Shown here in pieces: positions 1 through 8,839 of a stretch of DNA of 64,000 nucleotides. The notes under the pieces are model-generated. The model was not told the DNA's origin, did no database searches, and was given only the letters and a program-made list of their open reading frames with translations. Position numbers and translations under genes: made by a program. The stretch lies in assembly GCF_042852765.1 (NCBI RefSeq), contig NZ_AP031414.1. One strand, 5' to 3'. This DNA comes from Schaedlerella glycyrrhizinilytica_A (GTDB lineage: Bacteria > Bacillota > Clostridia > Lachnospirales > Lachnospiraceae). Every line of letters starts with the position of its first letter. Within the stretch, counting starts at the first letter, position 1.

Positions 1-1
1 G

Positions 2-1120
2 CTCTATCATTGGAGTCATCTGGAACTGAAACGGTATTTCGGATACGACGGATGCCTGAACGGAGAAACCGCGGAGGAAGTGTGGAATCTGTGTAATGAA
101 AAACTGAAAACACCGGAGATGAGCGTGCGGAATTTGATCCGTCAGTCAGGCGTTACGTTGCTGTGTACGACGGATGATCCGGCAGATTCTCTGGAGTGGC
201 ACAAAGTGATCGCAGAGGATGACAGTTTTGAAGTGCAGGTACTTCCGGCATGGCGTCCGGACAAGGCGATGAATATCGAGAAAACGGATTACGCCGATTA
301 CCTGAAAAAGCTTGGAACTGCGGCGGAAATAGAAATTCATACGTTTGCCGACCTGAAAGCGGCGCTGAAAAAGCGGATGGCATTTTCTGACAGTATGGGA
401 TGCCGCGCTTCCGATCACGCGCTGGAATATGTGATGTATGCGCCGGCTTCCGATGAAGAGGTGGAAACGATCTTTGCAAAACGTCTCGGAGGAGAAATGC
501 TGACGAAAACAGAAGAACTGAAATTCAAGACCGCATTTATGCTGTTTGTCGGAAAAGAATATGCGCGTCTCGGATGGGCAATGCAGCTTCATTACGGATG
601 TAAGCGTGATAACAATGTATTCCGTTATGAACAGCTTGGACCGGATACCGGATATGACTGCATCGATAATTATGCGCCGTCCGGACAGATGGCAGATTTC
701 CTGAATGCATTGAATGCAAGTGACGAACTTCCGAAGACGATCATTTACAGTCTGAACCCGAATGACAATGCGGCGATCGGAACGATCCTCGGATGTTTTC
801 AGGATTCCGGTGCGATCGGAAAGATCCAGCAGGGATCGGCATGGTGGTTCAACGATCACAAAACGGGAATGATCGAGCAGATGACATCTCTTGCGAATCT
901 GGGACTGCTTGGCAACTTTATCGGGATGCTGACAGATTCAAGAAGCTTTCTCTCTTACACAAGACATGAGTATTTTCGCCGTATCCTCTGCGAACTGATT
1001 GGCGGATGGGTTGAGAACGGGGAATATCCGGCGGATATGAAAGTGCTTGGAAAGATGGTGGAAGATATTTCTTATAATAACGCGGTGCGGTATTTCGGAT
1101 TTGATCTTGAGACAAAATAA
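2..1120 (+). CDS. uxaC: Glucuronate isomerase (uronate isomerase), C-terminal part
   Basis: This is the end of uronate isomerase, which converts D-glucuronate to fructuronate and D-galacturonate to tagaturonate in the cytoplasm. The frame is already open at base 2, and the visible protein begins LYHWSHLELKRYFGYDG, a conserved stretch of this amidohydrolase-fold family. About 372 residues are visible against a usual length near 466, so roughly the first 95 residues lie outside the window. Conserved late blocks are present, such as GSAWWFNDHKTGM and LTDSRSFLSYTRHEYFRR. It converges on uxaB and uxaA, which encode the next two galacturonate steps. The identification is firm; only the start is missing. 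Confidence 0.95.
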   Translation, partial: LYHWSHLELKRYFGYDGCLNGETAEEVWNLCNEKLKTPEMSVRNLIRQSGVTLLCTTDDPADSLEWHKVIAEDDSFEVQVLPAWRPDKAMNIEKTDYADYLKKLGTAAEIEIHTFADLKAALKKRMAFSDSMGCRASDHALEYVMYAPASDEEVETIFAKRLGGEMLTKTEELKFKTAFMLFVGKEYARLGWAMQLHYGCKRDNNVFRYEQLGPDTGYDCIDNYAPSGQMADFLNALNASDELPKTIIYSLNPNDNAAIGTILGCFQDSGAIGKIQQGSAWWFNDHKTGMIEQMTSLANLGLLGNFIGMLTDSRSFLSYTRHEYFRRILCELIGGWVENGEYPADMKVLGKMVEDISYNNAVRYFGFDLETK

Positions 1121-1125
1121 CATAG

Positions 1126-1167
1126 AAAAGGGCATCGCAATCATCTGATTTAATGATTGCGATGCCC
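1126..1167 (-). terminator. Hairpin terminator of the uxaA-uxaB operon
   Basis: A perfect 15-bp stem (1130-1144 with 1153-1167) and 8-base loop lie between the convergent uxaC and uxaB genes. Read on the minus strand, the stem is followed by CTTTTC, so it best fits termination of the uxaBA message. It may also stop uxaC transcripts. Confidence 0.75.
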
Positions 1168-1206
1168 CATGTTGTTATCCGGTATATCCGGCAGTTATGC
1201 ATAGAT

Positions 1207-2694
1207 TTATGCCAGACATGCTTTCATCACTTCATAAGTTCCGTTTTCTTCGATCGCTTTTAATGTTTGTGCAACGCTTTCTTCAAATCCCGGGAGTTTG
1301 CTTAAATCTTCGCCCCAGAAATCTGTGTTTGTGCAGACCGCATGTGTCAGGGACACGGCATCGTCCTGTTTGTGTGCGTTGAAAAATTCCAGTACCGCGC
1401 GGTCATCGTTGATGATGTATTCGTCATTTCCGCGAACAGCGTGGAAACCGTCTTCTTTCAATTCCTGTCCTCTGTAAAATGCCAGATAGAACGCAAAAGA
1501 AGCTGTGATACATTTCGGCAGTGTTCCTGTTTTTTCAAGGTAACCTTTCAGCGACGGCATAACGCGGGCTTTCCACTTTGATGTAGAATTCAGTGAAATG
1601 GAAAGCAGCGCGTGGTCGATGAACGGGTTTTTGAACCGTTCCGTCACGGAAGCCGCAAATTCTTCCAGCTCTTCTTTCGGTAATGTAAGTGTCGGGATGA
1701 TTTCGTCGTAAATGGTTTTGTTCATAAAGCCGCAGATCACTTCATCGTTCATACAGTCGCGGACGATATCCTGCCCCGCCAGATAAGCGCCCAGCACGAA
1801 AGAAGTGTGCGCGCCGTTCAAGATGCGGACTTTTCGTTGTTTGTATGGTTTGTGGTCGTCTGTGATCAGCACCGGAAGTCCGGCTTTTTCAAACGGCAGT
1901 TCTTCTTTCAGTGATTTCGGTCCCTCGATGACCCAGAATCCGAAAATCTCTCCGGTATCGATCAGGTTGTCGATGTAGCCGTTTTCTTCGTTGATGGAAT
2001 CGGCTTCACTGCGCGGATAACCGGTGACAATACGGTCGACCAGTGTGGAACAAAACAGATTTTCCTCGCGGATCCAGTTCATGAAATCATCGCCAAGCTC
2101 CCACTGTGCAGCATATTGGAGCACACATTTCTCCAGTTCTTTTCCGTTGTTGTCGATAAGCTCGCAGGAGAGGATGACAAAGCCCTTTCCGGTTTCTGAA
2201 CCGAATGTCTGAAATCTGCGGTACAAAAACTGGGTCAGTTTTCCCGGATAACTGCTTGCAGGAACATCGGTGAACCGACAGGACGGATCATAGGCGATGC
2301 CGGCTTCGGTCGTATTGCAGGTGATGTAGCGCAGATCCGGATTTTCCGCACATTTTAAAACCTCTTCAAAATCGTTGTATGGATTTAAGCATCGGGTGAC
2401 ACAGGAAATGATCCGCTTTTTGTTGACTTTCGCACCATCCTGAAATCCGCGCAGATAGAGTGTGTAAAGTCCCTCCTGTTCGTTGATCTTGTCGGCAAGA
2501 CCCGGCGCGATCGGCTGACAGAGTACGACTTTGGAGTTGAATCCGGTTTTTTCATTTAACATGTCAATAAAATAGTCGACAAAAGCTCGGAGAAAGTTTC
2601 CCTCGCCGAACTGAAGGACACGTTCCGGCGCGTCTTTGAGCAGATAACCATCGTAGCCGATTTCGTTTAGTGTTTCGTAATTCAAAGTTTTCAT
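1207..2694 (-). CDS. uxaB: Tagaturonate reductase (altronate oxidoreductase)
   Basis: A 495-residue protein of the mannitol dehydrogenase / long-chain polyol dehydrogenase family. UxaB reduces tagaturonate to altronate with NADH, the second step of galacturonate breakdown. Visible family marks are the N-terminal VLQFGEGNFLRAFVDYFID block, the catalytic-region pattern KPYKQRKVRILNGAHTS near residue 285, and a C-terminal helical domain. Length matches the family. It starts 24 bp after uxaA stops, on the same strand, with an AGAAAGGATC ribosome site, so the two are co-transcribed. Fructuronate reductase (UxuB) is a relative, but the UxaA neighbour favours UxaB. Confidence 0.93.
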   Translation of the reverse strand: MKTLNYETLNEIGYDGYLLKDAPERVLQFGEGNFLRAFVDYFIDMLNEKTGFNSKVVLCQPIAPGLADKINEQEGLYTLYLRGFQDGAKVNKKRIISCVTRCLNPYNDFEEVLKCAENPDLRYITCNTTEAGIAYDPSCRFTDVPASSYPGKLTQFLYRRFQTFGSETGKGFVILSCELIDNNGKELEKCVLQYAAQWELGDDFMNWIREENLFCSTLVDRIVTGYPRSEADSINEENGYIDNLIDTGEIFGFWVIEGPKSLKEELPFEKAGLPVLITDDHKPYKQRKVRILNGAHTSFVLGAYLAGQDIVRDCMNDEVICGFMNKTIYDEIIPTLTLPKEELEEFAASVTERFKNPFIDHALLSISLNSTSKWKARVMPSLKGYLEKTGTLPKCITASFAFYLAFYRGQELKEDGFHAVRGNDEYIINDDRAVLEFFNAHKQDDAVSLTHAVCTNTDFWGEDLSKLPGFEESVAQTLKAIEENGTYEVMKACLA

Positions 2695-2718
2695 AGTAAA
2701 GATCCTTTCTGAAAAATA

Positions 2719-4200
2719 TTATAATGTTACTCCTTGTTTGAAGATCGCCATGTCATGGAATCCTGCCGCTTCGGATTTGACCTTTTCTCCGGAAGCGATC
2801 CGCAGGACGAGATCGAATAGCCGATCGGACAGCGTATCCAGCGTGTCCCCGTCCACCAGTGTTCCGCAGTTGAAATCGATCCAGTTGGATTTCTTTTCAT
2901 ACAGCGCTGTGTTGGAAGAAATCTTCATCGTCGGGACCGGGCAGGCAAACGGAGTTCCGCGGCCGGTCGTGAACAGGACGATGTGCGCGCCGGAGGCTGC
3001 CAGCGCCGTGGAAGCGACCAGATCATTGCCCGGGGCGGATAAAAGGTTCAATCCTTTCACGGAAACCGGTTCGCCGTAAGAAAGAACCCCTTTGACGGCC
3101 GCGCTTCCGGATTTCTGGGTACAGCCGAGCGACTTGTCTTCCAGTGTGGAGATCCCGCCTTTTTTGTTGCCCGGAGACGGATTCTCATAAATGGTCTGGT
3201 TGTGCGACTTAAAGTAATTTTTAAAATCATTGATCAGATCGACGGTCTGGTGAAACAGAGCTTCGTTTTCACAGCGGTTCATCAGAAGTGTTTCCGCTCC
3301 GAACATTTCCGGAACTTCGGTGAGGATCGTTGTTCCGCCGCAGGCGATCAGACGGTCGGAAAATCCGCCGACCACCGGATTGGCTGTGATGCCGGACAGT
3401 CCGTCGGAGCCGCCGCATTTCATACCGATGATCAATTCGCTTGCGGGAATCGGTTCCCGCTGGAACGTTCCGGCGTATTCGGCGAGTTCACGAATGATCT
3501 TAAGTCCCTCGGTGATCTCATCGTCACATTCCTGCGCTACAAGAAAACGGACGCGGTTCGGATCATAATCGCCGATGTATTTTTTCAGCTCGTGGATGCT
3601 GCTGTTTTCGCAGCCCAGTCCGAGAACAAGGACGCTGCCTGCATTCGGATGGTTGATCAGATCGGCGAGGATCTGACGGGTATGCTCCTGATCGTCTCCC
3701 ATCTGGGAGCAGCCGTAAGGATGCGGAAATGCGGCGATCTCTTCCACTGACCCGCCGACAAACTGCTGTGCCTGCCGTTCAATGGCGGTGGCAACATTGT
3801 TGACGCAGCCGACAGTCGGAATGATCCAGATGCCGTTGCGGATCCCGACTTTTCCGTCTTTCCGGCGGTAGCCCTGAAAATAACGGGCATTTTCCGCAGT
3901 AAGGGGAGATTGCTGAGGGTCGTAAGTATAGGTAAGAAGTTCGCCGAGTCCGGTTTTTAAATTGTGCGTATGGACCCAGACGCCTGCCGGACAGTCTTCC
4001 TGAAGTGTTCCGATCGGACAGCCGTATTTGATGACGGGGGTTCCGGATTTCAGCGGAAGAAGTGTGAATTTGTGTCCCTGCGGAATCTCTTCCCTGAGCC
4101 GGAATGTGCTGCCGCCGAGTGTGATCTCTTTTCCGGAGGGGAGTGGTGAGAGTGCGACGGCAACATTATCATTTGGATGAATCTGGATAAATTCTTTCAT
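2719..4200 (-). CDS. uxaA: Altronate dehydratase
   Basis: UxaA dehydrates D-altronate to 2-keto-3-deoxygluconate, using a metal cofactor. The 493-residue protein has the expected two parts: an N-terminal SAF-like domain (about residues 1-95, beginning MKEFIQIHPNDN) and a large C-terminal UxaA domain with YGCSQMGDD, GLGCEN, MKCGGSDGLSGI and TTGRGTPF. An open frame extends upstream to 4326, but the start at 4200 is preferred: it follows an AAAGGGA ribosome site, and the promoter and operator lie inside the upstream extension. It is first in the uxaAB operon and divergent from a LacI regulator. The later kdg genes are not in the window. Confidence 0.94.
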   Translation of the reverse strand: MKEFIQIHPNDNVAVALSPLPSGKEITLGGSTFRLREEIPQGHKFTLLPLKSGTPVIKYGCPIGTLQEDCPAGVWVHTHNLKTGLGELLTYTYDPQQSPLTAENARYFQGYRRKDGKVGIRNGIWIIPTVGCVNNVATAIERQAQQFVGGSVEEIAAFPHPYGCSQMGDDQEHTRQILADLINHPNAGSVLVLGLGCENSSIHELKKYIGDYDPNRVRFLVAQECDDEITEGLKIIRELAEYAGTFQREPIPASELIIGMKCGGSDGLSGITANPVVGGFSDRLIACGGTTILTEVPEMFGAETLLMNRCENEALFHQTVDLINDFKNYFKSHNQTIYENPSPGNKKGGISTLEDKSLGCTQKSGSAAVKGVLSYGEPVSVKGLNLLSAPGNDLVASTALAASGAHIVLFTTGRGTPFACPVPTMKISSNTALYEKKSNWIDFNCGTLVDGDTLDTLSDRLFDLVLRIASGEKVKSEAAGFHDMAIFKQGVTL

Positions 4201-4280
4201 AAGTGTTCCCTTTCTTTCCTGAGCGTCCGCGCATACAGGCTGATTCCTTTTCTTCGCGGCGCCAATATAAAACTGCTTGT

Positions 4281-4294
4281 TGTAAGCGCTTACA
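4281..4294. promoter_or_regulatory. LacI-family operator (perfect 14-bp palindrome)
   Basis: TGTAAGCGCTTACA is a perfect palindrome with the central CG typical of LacI/GalR operators. With its flanks it also fits the catabolite-response (cre) consensus bound by CcpA. It begins 3 bp downstream of the -10 box of the uxaA promoter, over the expected transcription start, where a bound repressor would block initiation. Local control by the adjacent LacI protein is the simplest reading; CcpA is the alternative. Confidence 0.8.
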
Positions 4295-4297
4295 TAA

Positions 4298-4326
4298 ACG
4301 ATACACTTTTTCTGTTCCGGAGTCAA
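4298..4326 (-). promoter_or_regulatory. Promoter of uxaA-uxaB
   Basis: On the minus strand, TTGACT (4321-4326) and TATCGT (4298-4303) are separated by 17 bp, a good sigma-A arrangement. The LacI-type palindrome follows at once. Confidence 0.7.
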
Positions 4327-4409
4327 TATAAAAAGAAAAAAACAGATATTTTGGGGGAAGTATACAAAAGAAGCGGAAAAAAATTGGTAAAAAACACAAT
4401 GAAAAAAGA

Positions 4410-4439
4410 TTGTAAAAAAGAAAGGACTTACATTATAAT
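4410..4439 (+). promoter_or_regulatory. Promoter of the LacI regulator gene
   Basis: TTGTAA (4410-4415) and a perfect TATAAT (4434-4439) with an 18-bp spacer sit about 55 bp before the regulator start. The -10 box is strong and the -35 weak. Confidence 0.55.
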
Positions 4440-4493
4440 GGTAGGACAGGGGTTTAGGAACAGGAAAAGACCATCAGAAAACGGAGACAGATC

Positions 4494-5498
4494 ATGAATA
4501 TTTACGATATAGCGGATATGGCAGGAGTTTCCATTGCGACAGTTTCCAGAGTTGTAAACGGAAGCCCGAATGTCAGTGAGAAGACAAAGAAAAAGGTGCT
4601 GGATGTGATCGAGAAAGCCGATTATACGCCGAATGTATTTGCGCGGGGGCTGGGGCTGGATTCGATGAAGACGATCGGGATACTCTGTCCGGATATTTCG
4701 GATCTTTATATGGCGGAGGCGGTATCTGCACTCGAGAAAAAACTGCATGAACATGGATATGACTGCATCCTGGGATGCAGCGGCGGGGAAAAAGCCGCCA
4801 AAGAGTATCATGTCCAACTGCTTTTGTCCAAACGGATCGACGCCCTGATCCTTGTGGGATCGACGTATGCGGAGAAAGGCGGAAACTGTCAGGAAGCGGA
4901 TTACTTAAGGATGGCAGCGAAGAAAGTGCCGATCTTTTTGATCAACGGTTATGTGGAGGGCGAGAACATTTACTGCTTTTACGGAGATGACCGGCAGGGC
5001 GCTTATGATGTGACGTCGGCATTGATCCGGCGCGGGAAACAACGGATTTTGTTTTTGGCGGATTCCCATACGTTCAGCGCGCAGCAAAAACTGCTCGGAT
5101 ATGAACAGGCTCTCTCGGAGGCGGGATACCCGATACTCGGAGATCTGAAATTTTACACAAAGAATGAAGTAGATTATGTCAAAGAAATGCTTCTGGCACA
5201 TCGGACATTGGAGTTCGACAGTATATTTGCCTGCAACGATCTTCTGGCTGTGGGGGCGCTGAAATATGCGAAAGCAAGAGGAATCCGGATCCCGGAGGAA
5301 TTGAGCGTGACGGGGTATAATAATTCCGCGGCGGCTCTTTACTGTGAACCGGAATTGACGTCTGTGGACAACGGAGTCAGACAGCTGTGCGGCAATGCGG
5401 TGGAAAATCTGGTAAAGATCTTACAGGGGCAGCAGGAGATCGGTCAGGACAACCGGTTTGCCTGCGAGATCGTAAAACGGTGTACGACTGATTTTTAG
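4494..5498 (+). CDS. LacI-family transcriptional regulator of the uxa genes
   Basis: A 334-residue LacI/GalR repressor. The first 22 residues form the helix-turn-helix (MNIYDIADMAGVSIATVSR), followed by the VVNGSPNVSEKT and hinge helix region, then a periplasmic-binding-protein-like sugar-binding domain ending with SVTGYNNSAAALYCEPELTSV. The start is the ATG at the usual family N-terminus. It is divergent from uxaA with a palindromic operator between them, so it is inferred to repress uxaAB and perhaps itself, responding to a hexuronate or a pathway intermediate. The effector cannot be read from the sequence. Confidence 0.9.
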   Translation: MNIYDIADMAGVSIATVSRVVNGSPNVSEKTKKKVLDVIEKADYTPNVFARGLGLDSMKTIGILCPDISDLYMAEAVSALEKKLHEHGYDCILGCSGGEKAAKEYHVQLLLSKRIDALILVGSTYAEKGGNCQEADYLRMAAKKVPIFLINGYVEGENIYCFYGDDRQGAYDVTSALIRRGKQRILFLADSHTFSAQQKLLGYEQALSEAGYPILGDLKFYTKNEVDYVKEMLLAHRTLEFDSIFACNDLLAVGALKYAKARGIRIPEELSVTGYNNSAAALYCEPELTSVDNGVRQLCGNAVENLVKILQGQQEIGQDNRFACEIVKRCTTDF

Positions 5499-5516
5499 AG
5501 TCGGTGTACGAGAGGA

Positions 5517-5554
5517 AAAATGGACAGGCTTGGTTTGGTCTGTTCATTTTTTTT
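5517..5554 (+). terminator. Rho-independent terminator after the LacI gene
   Basis: An 11-bp stem with one G-T pair (5517-5527 with 5540-5550) is followed by an unbroken T run to 5554. Confidence 0.8.
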
Positions 5555-5589
5555 AGAATATGATAAAATGGGAAGCGGAGGTGGATGCA

Positions 5590-5817
5590 ATGGGAAACCA
5601 CGGAAAAAAGATGATAGCGCCGATCGTTGTAACGGTGCTGATGGTGCTGTATCTTATCGGATTCAGCATTGCCGCATTCATAATATTGCCATCTGCATGG
5701 GTCTGGATCGTGTTCGGCGGAGTACCGCTGATCTGTGCAGGTGTGATGATTGCTGTGTGCGTACAGCGAATGAAAGAGATAAGGAGTGGAGAAGAAGATG
5801 ATCTTAGTAAATACTGA
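5590..5817 (+). CDS. Small two-helix membrane protein
   Basis: A 75-residue protein with two hydrophobic segments (about residues 8-30 and 35-57) separated by a short PSAWVW turn and ending in a charged cytosolic tail (RMKEIRSGEEDDLSKY). I do not recognise a named family. The ATG at 5590 is chosen because GGAGGT lies just before it; an upstream start at 5560 lacks such a site. Its last 20 bases overlap the YbjQ-family gene in another frame, which suggests translational coupling and a shared role. Confidence 0.7.
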   Translation: MGNHGKKMIAPIVVTVLMVLYLIGFSIAAFIILPSAWVWIVFGGVPLICAGVMIAVCVQRMKEIRSGEEDDLSKY

Positions 5818-6118
5818 TTACATTTCGGGAAAGAAGTTAGAGACACTGAGCCTTGTAAAAGGAAGCACCATTCAGTCCAAGAACCTTGGAAAAGACATCA
5901 GCCAGAGTTTTAAGACATTGGTTGGCGGAGAATTAAAAGCATATAACGAGATGATGAATGAAGCGCGTGCGCTTGCCACAAAACGGATGGTGGAGGAAGC
6001 GGAAGCGCTGGGCGCGGATGGGATCGTGAATATCCGTTATTCTTCTTCTGCAGTGATGCAGGGAGCGGCAGAGGTGATCGCCTACGGAACAGCAGTGAAA
6101 TTTCTCGGGGAAGAATAG
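5798..6118 (+). CDS. YbjQ-family (heavy-metal-binding domain, DUF74) protein
   Basis: A 106-residue protein of the YbjQ/UPF0145 family: N-terminal MILVNTDYISGKK, central LGKDISQSFKTLVGGELKAY, and late EALGADGIVNIRYSSS. Members form small beta-rich oligomers; the role is unproven despite the metal-binding name. The ATG at 5798 is chosen over an in-frame GTG at 5786 because that GTG lies within the ribosome-site bases (AAGGAGTGGAG). It overlaps the small membrane protein gene upstream and is followed 11 bp later by the phosphofructokinase gene, so the three are probably one transcript. Confidence 0.88.
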   Translation: MILVNTDYISGKKLETLSLVKGSTIQSKNLGKDISQSFKTLVGGELKAYNEMMNEARALATKRMVEEAEALGADGIVNIRYSSSAVMQGAAEVIAYGTAVKFLGEE

Positions 6119-6129
6119 GAGGATGGATC

Positions 6130-7206
6130 ATGTTACGAATCGGAATGTTGACCAGCGGCGGAGACTGTCAGGCGCTGAACGCGGCAATGCGCGGCGTCGT
6201 GAAAGGGATCTGCTCAAAGCGGGATGATGTGGAGATCTTTGGATTTCAGGATGGATACAAAGGACTGATCTACGGGGATTTTAAGATGCTCACGTCGAAA
6301 GATTTTTCCGGGATCCTGACGCAGGGCGGTACGATCCTCGGCACGTCGAGACAGCCGTTCAAGCTGATGCGCGAGCCGGACGCAAACGGACTGGATAAAG
6401 TGGCGGCAATGAAGCATACTTATCATAAACTGAGTCTGAACTGTCTTGTGATCTTAGGCGGAAACGGTACACATAAGACAGCGAACCTGCTCCGGGAGGA
6501 GGGACTGAATGTGATCACGCTCCCGAAGACGATCGACAACGATCTGTGGGGGACGGATATGACGTTCGGATTTCAGAGCGCCGTGGATATTGCAACCGAT
6601 ACGATCGACCGGATCCATACGACGGCAACTTCCCACAGCCGTGTCTTTATTATAGAAGTAATGGGACACAAGGTCGGACATGTGACGCTGCATGCGGGAA
6701 TCGCAGGCGGTGCGGATGTGATCCTGATCCCAGAGATCCCTTATGATATCGACGTGATCGCGAATGTGATCCAGAAACGTACGCAGGCAGGAAAAACATT
6801 TACCATTCTGGCAGTCGCGGAGGGCGCGATCTCCAAGGAAGACGCGAAACTGAAAAAGAAAGAATATAAAGAGAAACTCGCAAAACGCAAATACCCGTCC
6901 ATTGCCTATGAACTGGCGGAACAGATCGAGAAAAAGACGGACAAAGAGGTTCGGATCACGGTGCCGGGGCATACGCAGCGCGGCGGTTCTCCGTGTCCGT
7001 ACGACCGTGTATTCTCGTCCAGAGTCGGCGCAAAAGCTGCGGAGATGATCCTGAACGAAGAATACGGATATATGGTGGCAATGCGAAACGGCGAGACGGT
7101 GAAAGTGCCGCTGGAAGAAGTAGCGGGCAAATTAAAATATGTGGATCCGAAATGCGGGCTGATCAAAGAGGCGCGGATGCTCGGCATCAGTTTCGGAGAC
7201 GAATAA
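6130..7206 (+). CDS. pfkA: 6-phosphofructokinase (ATP- or PPi-dependent family)
   Basis: Phosphofructokinase phosphorylates fructose 6-phosphate at C1, the committed step of glycolysis. The 358-residue protein has GMLTSGGDCQALNAA at the N-terminus, PKTIDNDLWGTDMTFGF with the catalytic Asp136, EVMGHKVGHV, and VPGHTQRGGSPCPYDR. The usual metal/phosphate loop GGDGS reads GGNGT (Asn112, Gly113), and the position equal to E. coli Gly124 is Lys133. Gly104-type with Lys124-type residues is known in the longer group III phosphofructokinases. The Asn in place of the metal-coordinating Asp is unusual, so the phosphoryl donor should be regarded as unsettled. It lies downstream of the YbjQ gene. Confidence 0.9.
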   Translation: MLRIGMLTSGGDCQALNAAMRGVVKGICSKRDDVEIFGFQDGYKGLIYGDFKMLTSKDFSGILTQGGTILGTSRQPFKLMREPDANGLDKVAAMKHTYHKLSLNCLVILGGNGTHKTANLLREEGLNVITLPKTIDNDLWGTDMTFGFQSAVDIATDTIDRIHTTATSHSRVFIIEVMGHKVGHVTLHAGIAGGADVILIPEIPYDIDVIANVIQKRTQAGKTFTILAVAEGAISKEDAKLKKKEYKEKLAKRKYPSIAYELAEQIEKKTDKEVRITVPGHTQRGGSPCPYDRVFSSRVGAKAAEMILNEEYGYMVAMRNGETVKVPLEEVAGKLKYVDPKCGLIKEARMLGISFGDE

Positions 7207-7240
7207 AAAACTGGATATTGATAAAAGAGGAGTTTGATTC

Positions 7241-8836
7241 ATGTCATATACGGCATTATACAGAAAGTTCCGTCCGACTTCATTTGAAGATGTAAAAGGA
7301 CAGGATCATATTATCACAACATTGCAGAATCAGATCAAAGCGAACCGTATCGGGCATGCATATTTATTCTGCGGAACACGCGGAACAGGAAAGACAACGG
7401 TAGCGAAAATATTTGCAAAGGCGGTCAACTGCGAGCATCCGGTGGACGGAAGCCCATGCGGCGAGTGCGCGATGTGCCGTTCGATCGCGGCGGGAACGTC
7501 GATGAATGTGATCGAGATCGACGCGGCGTCCAACAACGGCGTGGACAATATCCGTGAGATCCGGGAAGAGGTAACGTACCGTCCCACGGAGGGAAAGTAC
7601 AAAGTGTACATCATCGATGAGGTGCATATGCTTTCCATCGGCGCGTTCAACGCGCTTTTGAAGACGCTGGAAGAGCCGCCGGAGTATGTGATCTTTATTC
7701 TGGCGACGACGGAAGTACACAAGATCCCGATCACGATCCTTTCCAGATGTCAGCACTATGATTTCAAGCGGATCACGATCGATACGATCGCGGCGCGGAT
7801 GAACGAACTGATGGAAGCCGAGCAGGTGGATGTGGAAGAGAAAGCGATCCGCTATATCGCGAAAGCGGCGGACGGTTCGATGCGTGACGCGTTGAGTCTT
7901 CTGGATCAGTGTATCGCATTTTATCTGGGGCAGAAGCTGACCTACGACAATGTGCTGGAAGTGCTCGGCGCGGTAGATACGGATGTATTCAGCCGATTGC
8001 TTAGGAAGATCATCCAGAGAGATGTGGCGGCAGTTTTAAACACGGTGGAAGAGCTGGTCATGCAGGGGCGGGAGCTGTCCCAGCTGGCTGCAGATTTCAC
8101 ATGGTATCTGCGGAACTTGCTTTTGGTGAAAACTTCTGATAGCATAGAGGATGTTCTGGATGTATCCACCGAAAATCTGCAGCAGTTAAAAGAAGAGGCG
8201 CAGATGATCGAAACCGATATGCTGCTTCGGTATATCCGGATCTTCTCGGAGTTGTCCGGTCAGATGAAATATGCGACACAGAAGCGTGTGCTTCTTGAGG
8301 TGGCGCTGATCAAACTGTGTACGCCGGCGATGGAGACGACGGAAGATGCGCTGCTGGACCGGATACGCGCAGTGGAAGAAAAGCTGGAGAAAGGGATCGC
8401 CGTGATGCCGGAGGGTGGATATGGCAGTCCGTATCCACAAGGAAATGCAGGCGCGGCAGGCGGCTTTGGCGGCGGTATGGAAGAGCCGGCCAAGAAACCG
8501 GAGATCCCTCTTGCGATCCCGGAAGATGTACAGGAAGTCGTGAAAAATTTCCGGGCGATCGCGGACGAGATCTCAGATCCGGTGCGGACGACGCTGAAAA
8601 AAGCTCGTTTAAGTCTCGGCGGCGAAAACCGTCTGATGGTCGTGCTTCCGGAGGGGATCGAAGCGTCCATCGCGGGGCGGGAAGATCATGTAAAAGAATT
8701 GGAAGCTCTGATCGAACAGCGGATCGGGAAAAAGGTGGAAGTGGAAGTCCGTCAGGTGGAAGAGGGACGGCGCTTCGACGATACATTTGTGGATATTGAA
8801 AAGAAAATCAATATGGAAATTACAGTGGAGGATTAA
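7241..8836 (+). CDS. dnaX: DNA polymerase III subunit gamma/tau
   Basis: The clamp-loader ATPase of the replicative polymerase, 531 residues. Visible motifs are Walker A GTRGTGKT (45-52), a four-cysteine zinc site (Cys64, Cys73, Cys76, Cys79), Walker B DEVH (126-129), the SRC arginine finger (ILSRCQHYDF), and sensor 2 GSMRDALSLLDQ. A glycine-rich linker near residues 390-415 precedes a C-terminal tau-like domain. It starts an operon with ybaB and recR, a very common order in bacteria. No convincing programmed frameshift site is seen, so one product is expected. Confidence 0.97.
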   Translation: MSYTALYRKFRPTSFEDVKGQDHIITTLQNQIKANRIGHAYLFCGTRGTGKTTVAKIFAKAVNCEHPVDGSPCGECAMCRSIAAGTSMNVIEIDAASNNGVDNIREIREEVTYRPTEGKYKVYIIDEVHMLSIGAFNALLKTLEEPPEYVIFILATTEVHKIPITILSRCQHYDFKRITIDTIAARMNELMEAEQVDVEEKAIRYIAKAADGSMRDALSLLDQCIAFYLGQKLTYDNVLEVLGAVDTDVFSRLLRKIIQRDVAAVLNTVEELVMQGRELSQLAADFTWYLRNLLLVKTSDSIEDVLDVSTENLQQLKEEAQMIETDMLLRYIRIFSELSGQMKYATQKRVLLEVALIKLCTPAMETTEDALLDRIRAVEEKLEKGIAVMPEGGYGSPYPQGNAGAAGGFGGGMEEPAKKPEIPLAIPEDVQEVVKNFRAIADEISDPVRTTLKKARLSLGGENRLMVVLPEGIEASIAGREDHVKELEALIEQRIGKKVEVEVRQVEEGRRFDDTFVDIEKKINMEITVED

Positions 8837-8839
8837 AGT

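Noticed and set aside
7200..7245. Signal recognition RNA gene beside dnaX
   Set aside because: The gap before dnaX is 34 bp, too short, and no such RNA is seen in the flanks.
8597..8602. A run of six A in dnaX as a programmed frameshift site
   Set aside because: The zero frame reads AAA AAA GCT, not the A AAA AAG slippery pattern, and the position near codon 450 of 531 would give almost no shortening.
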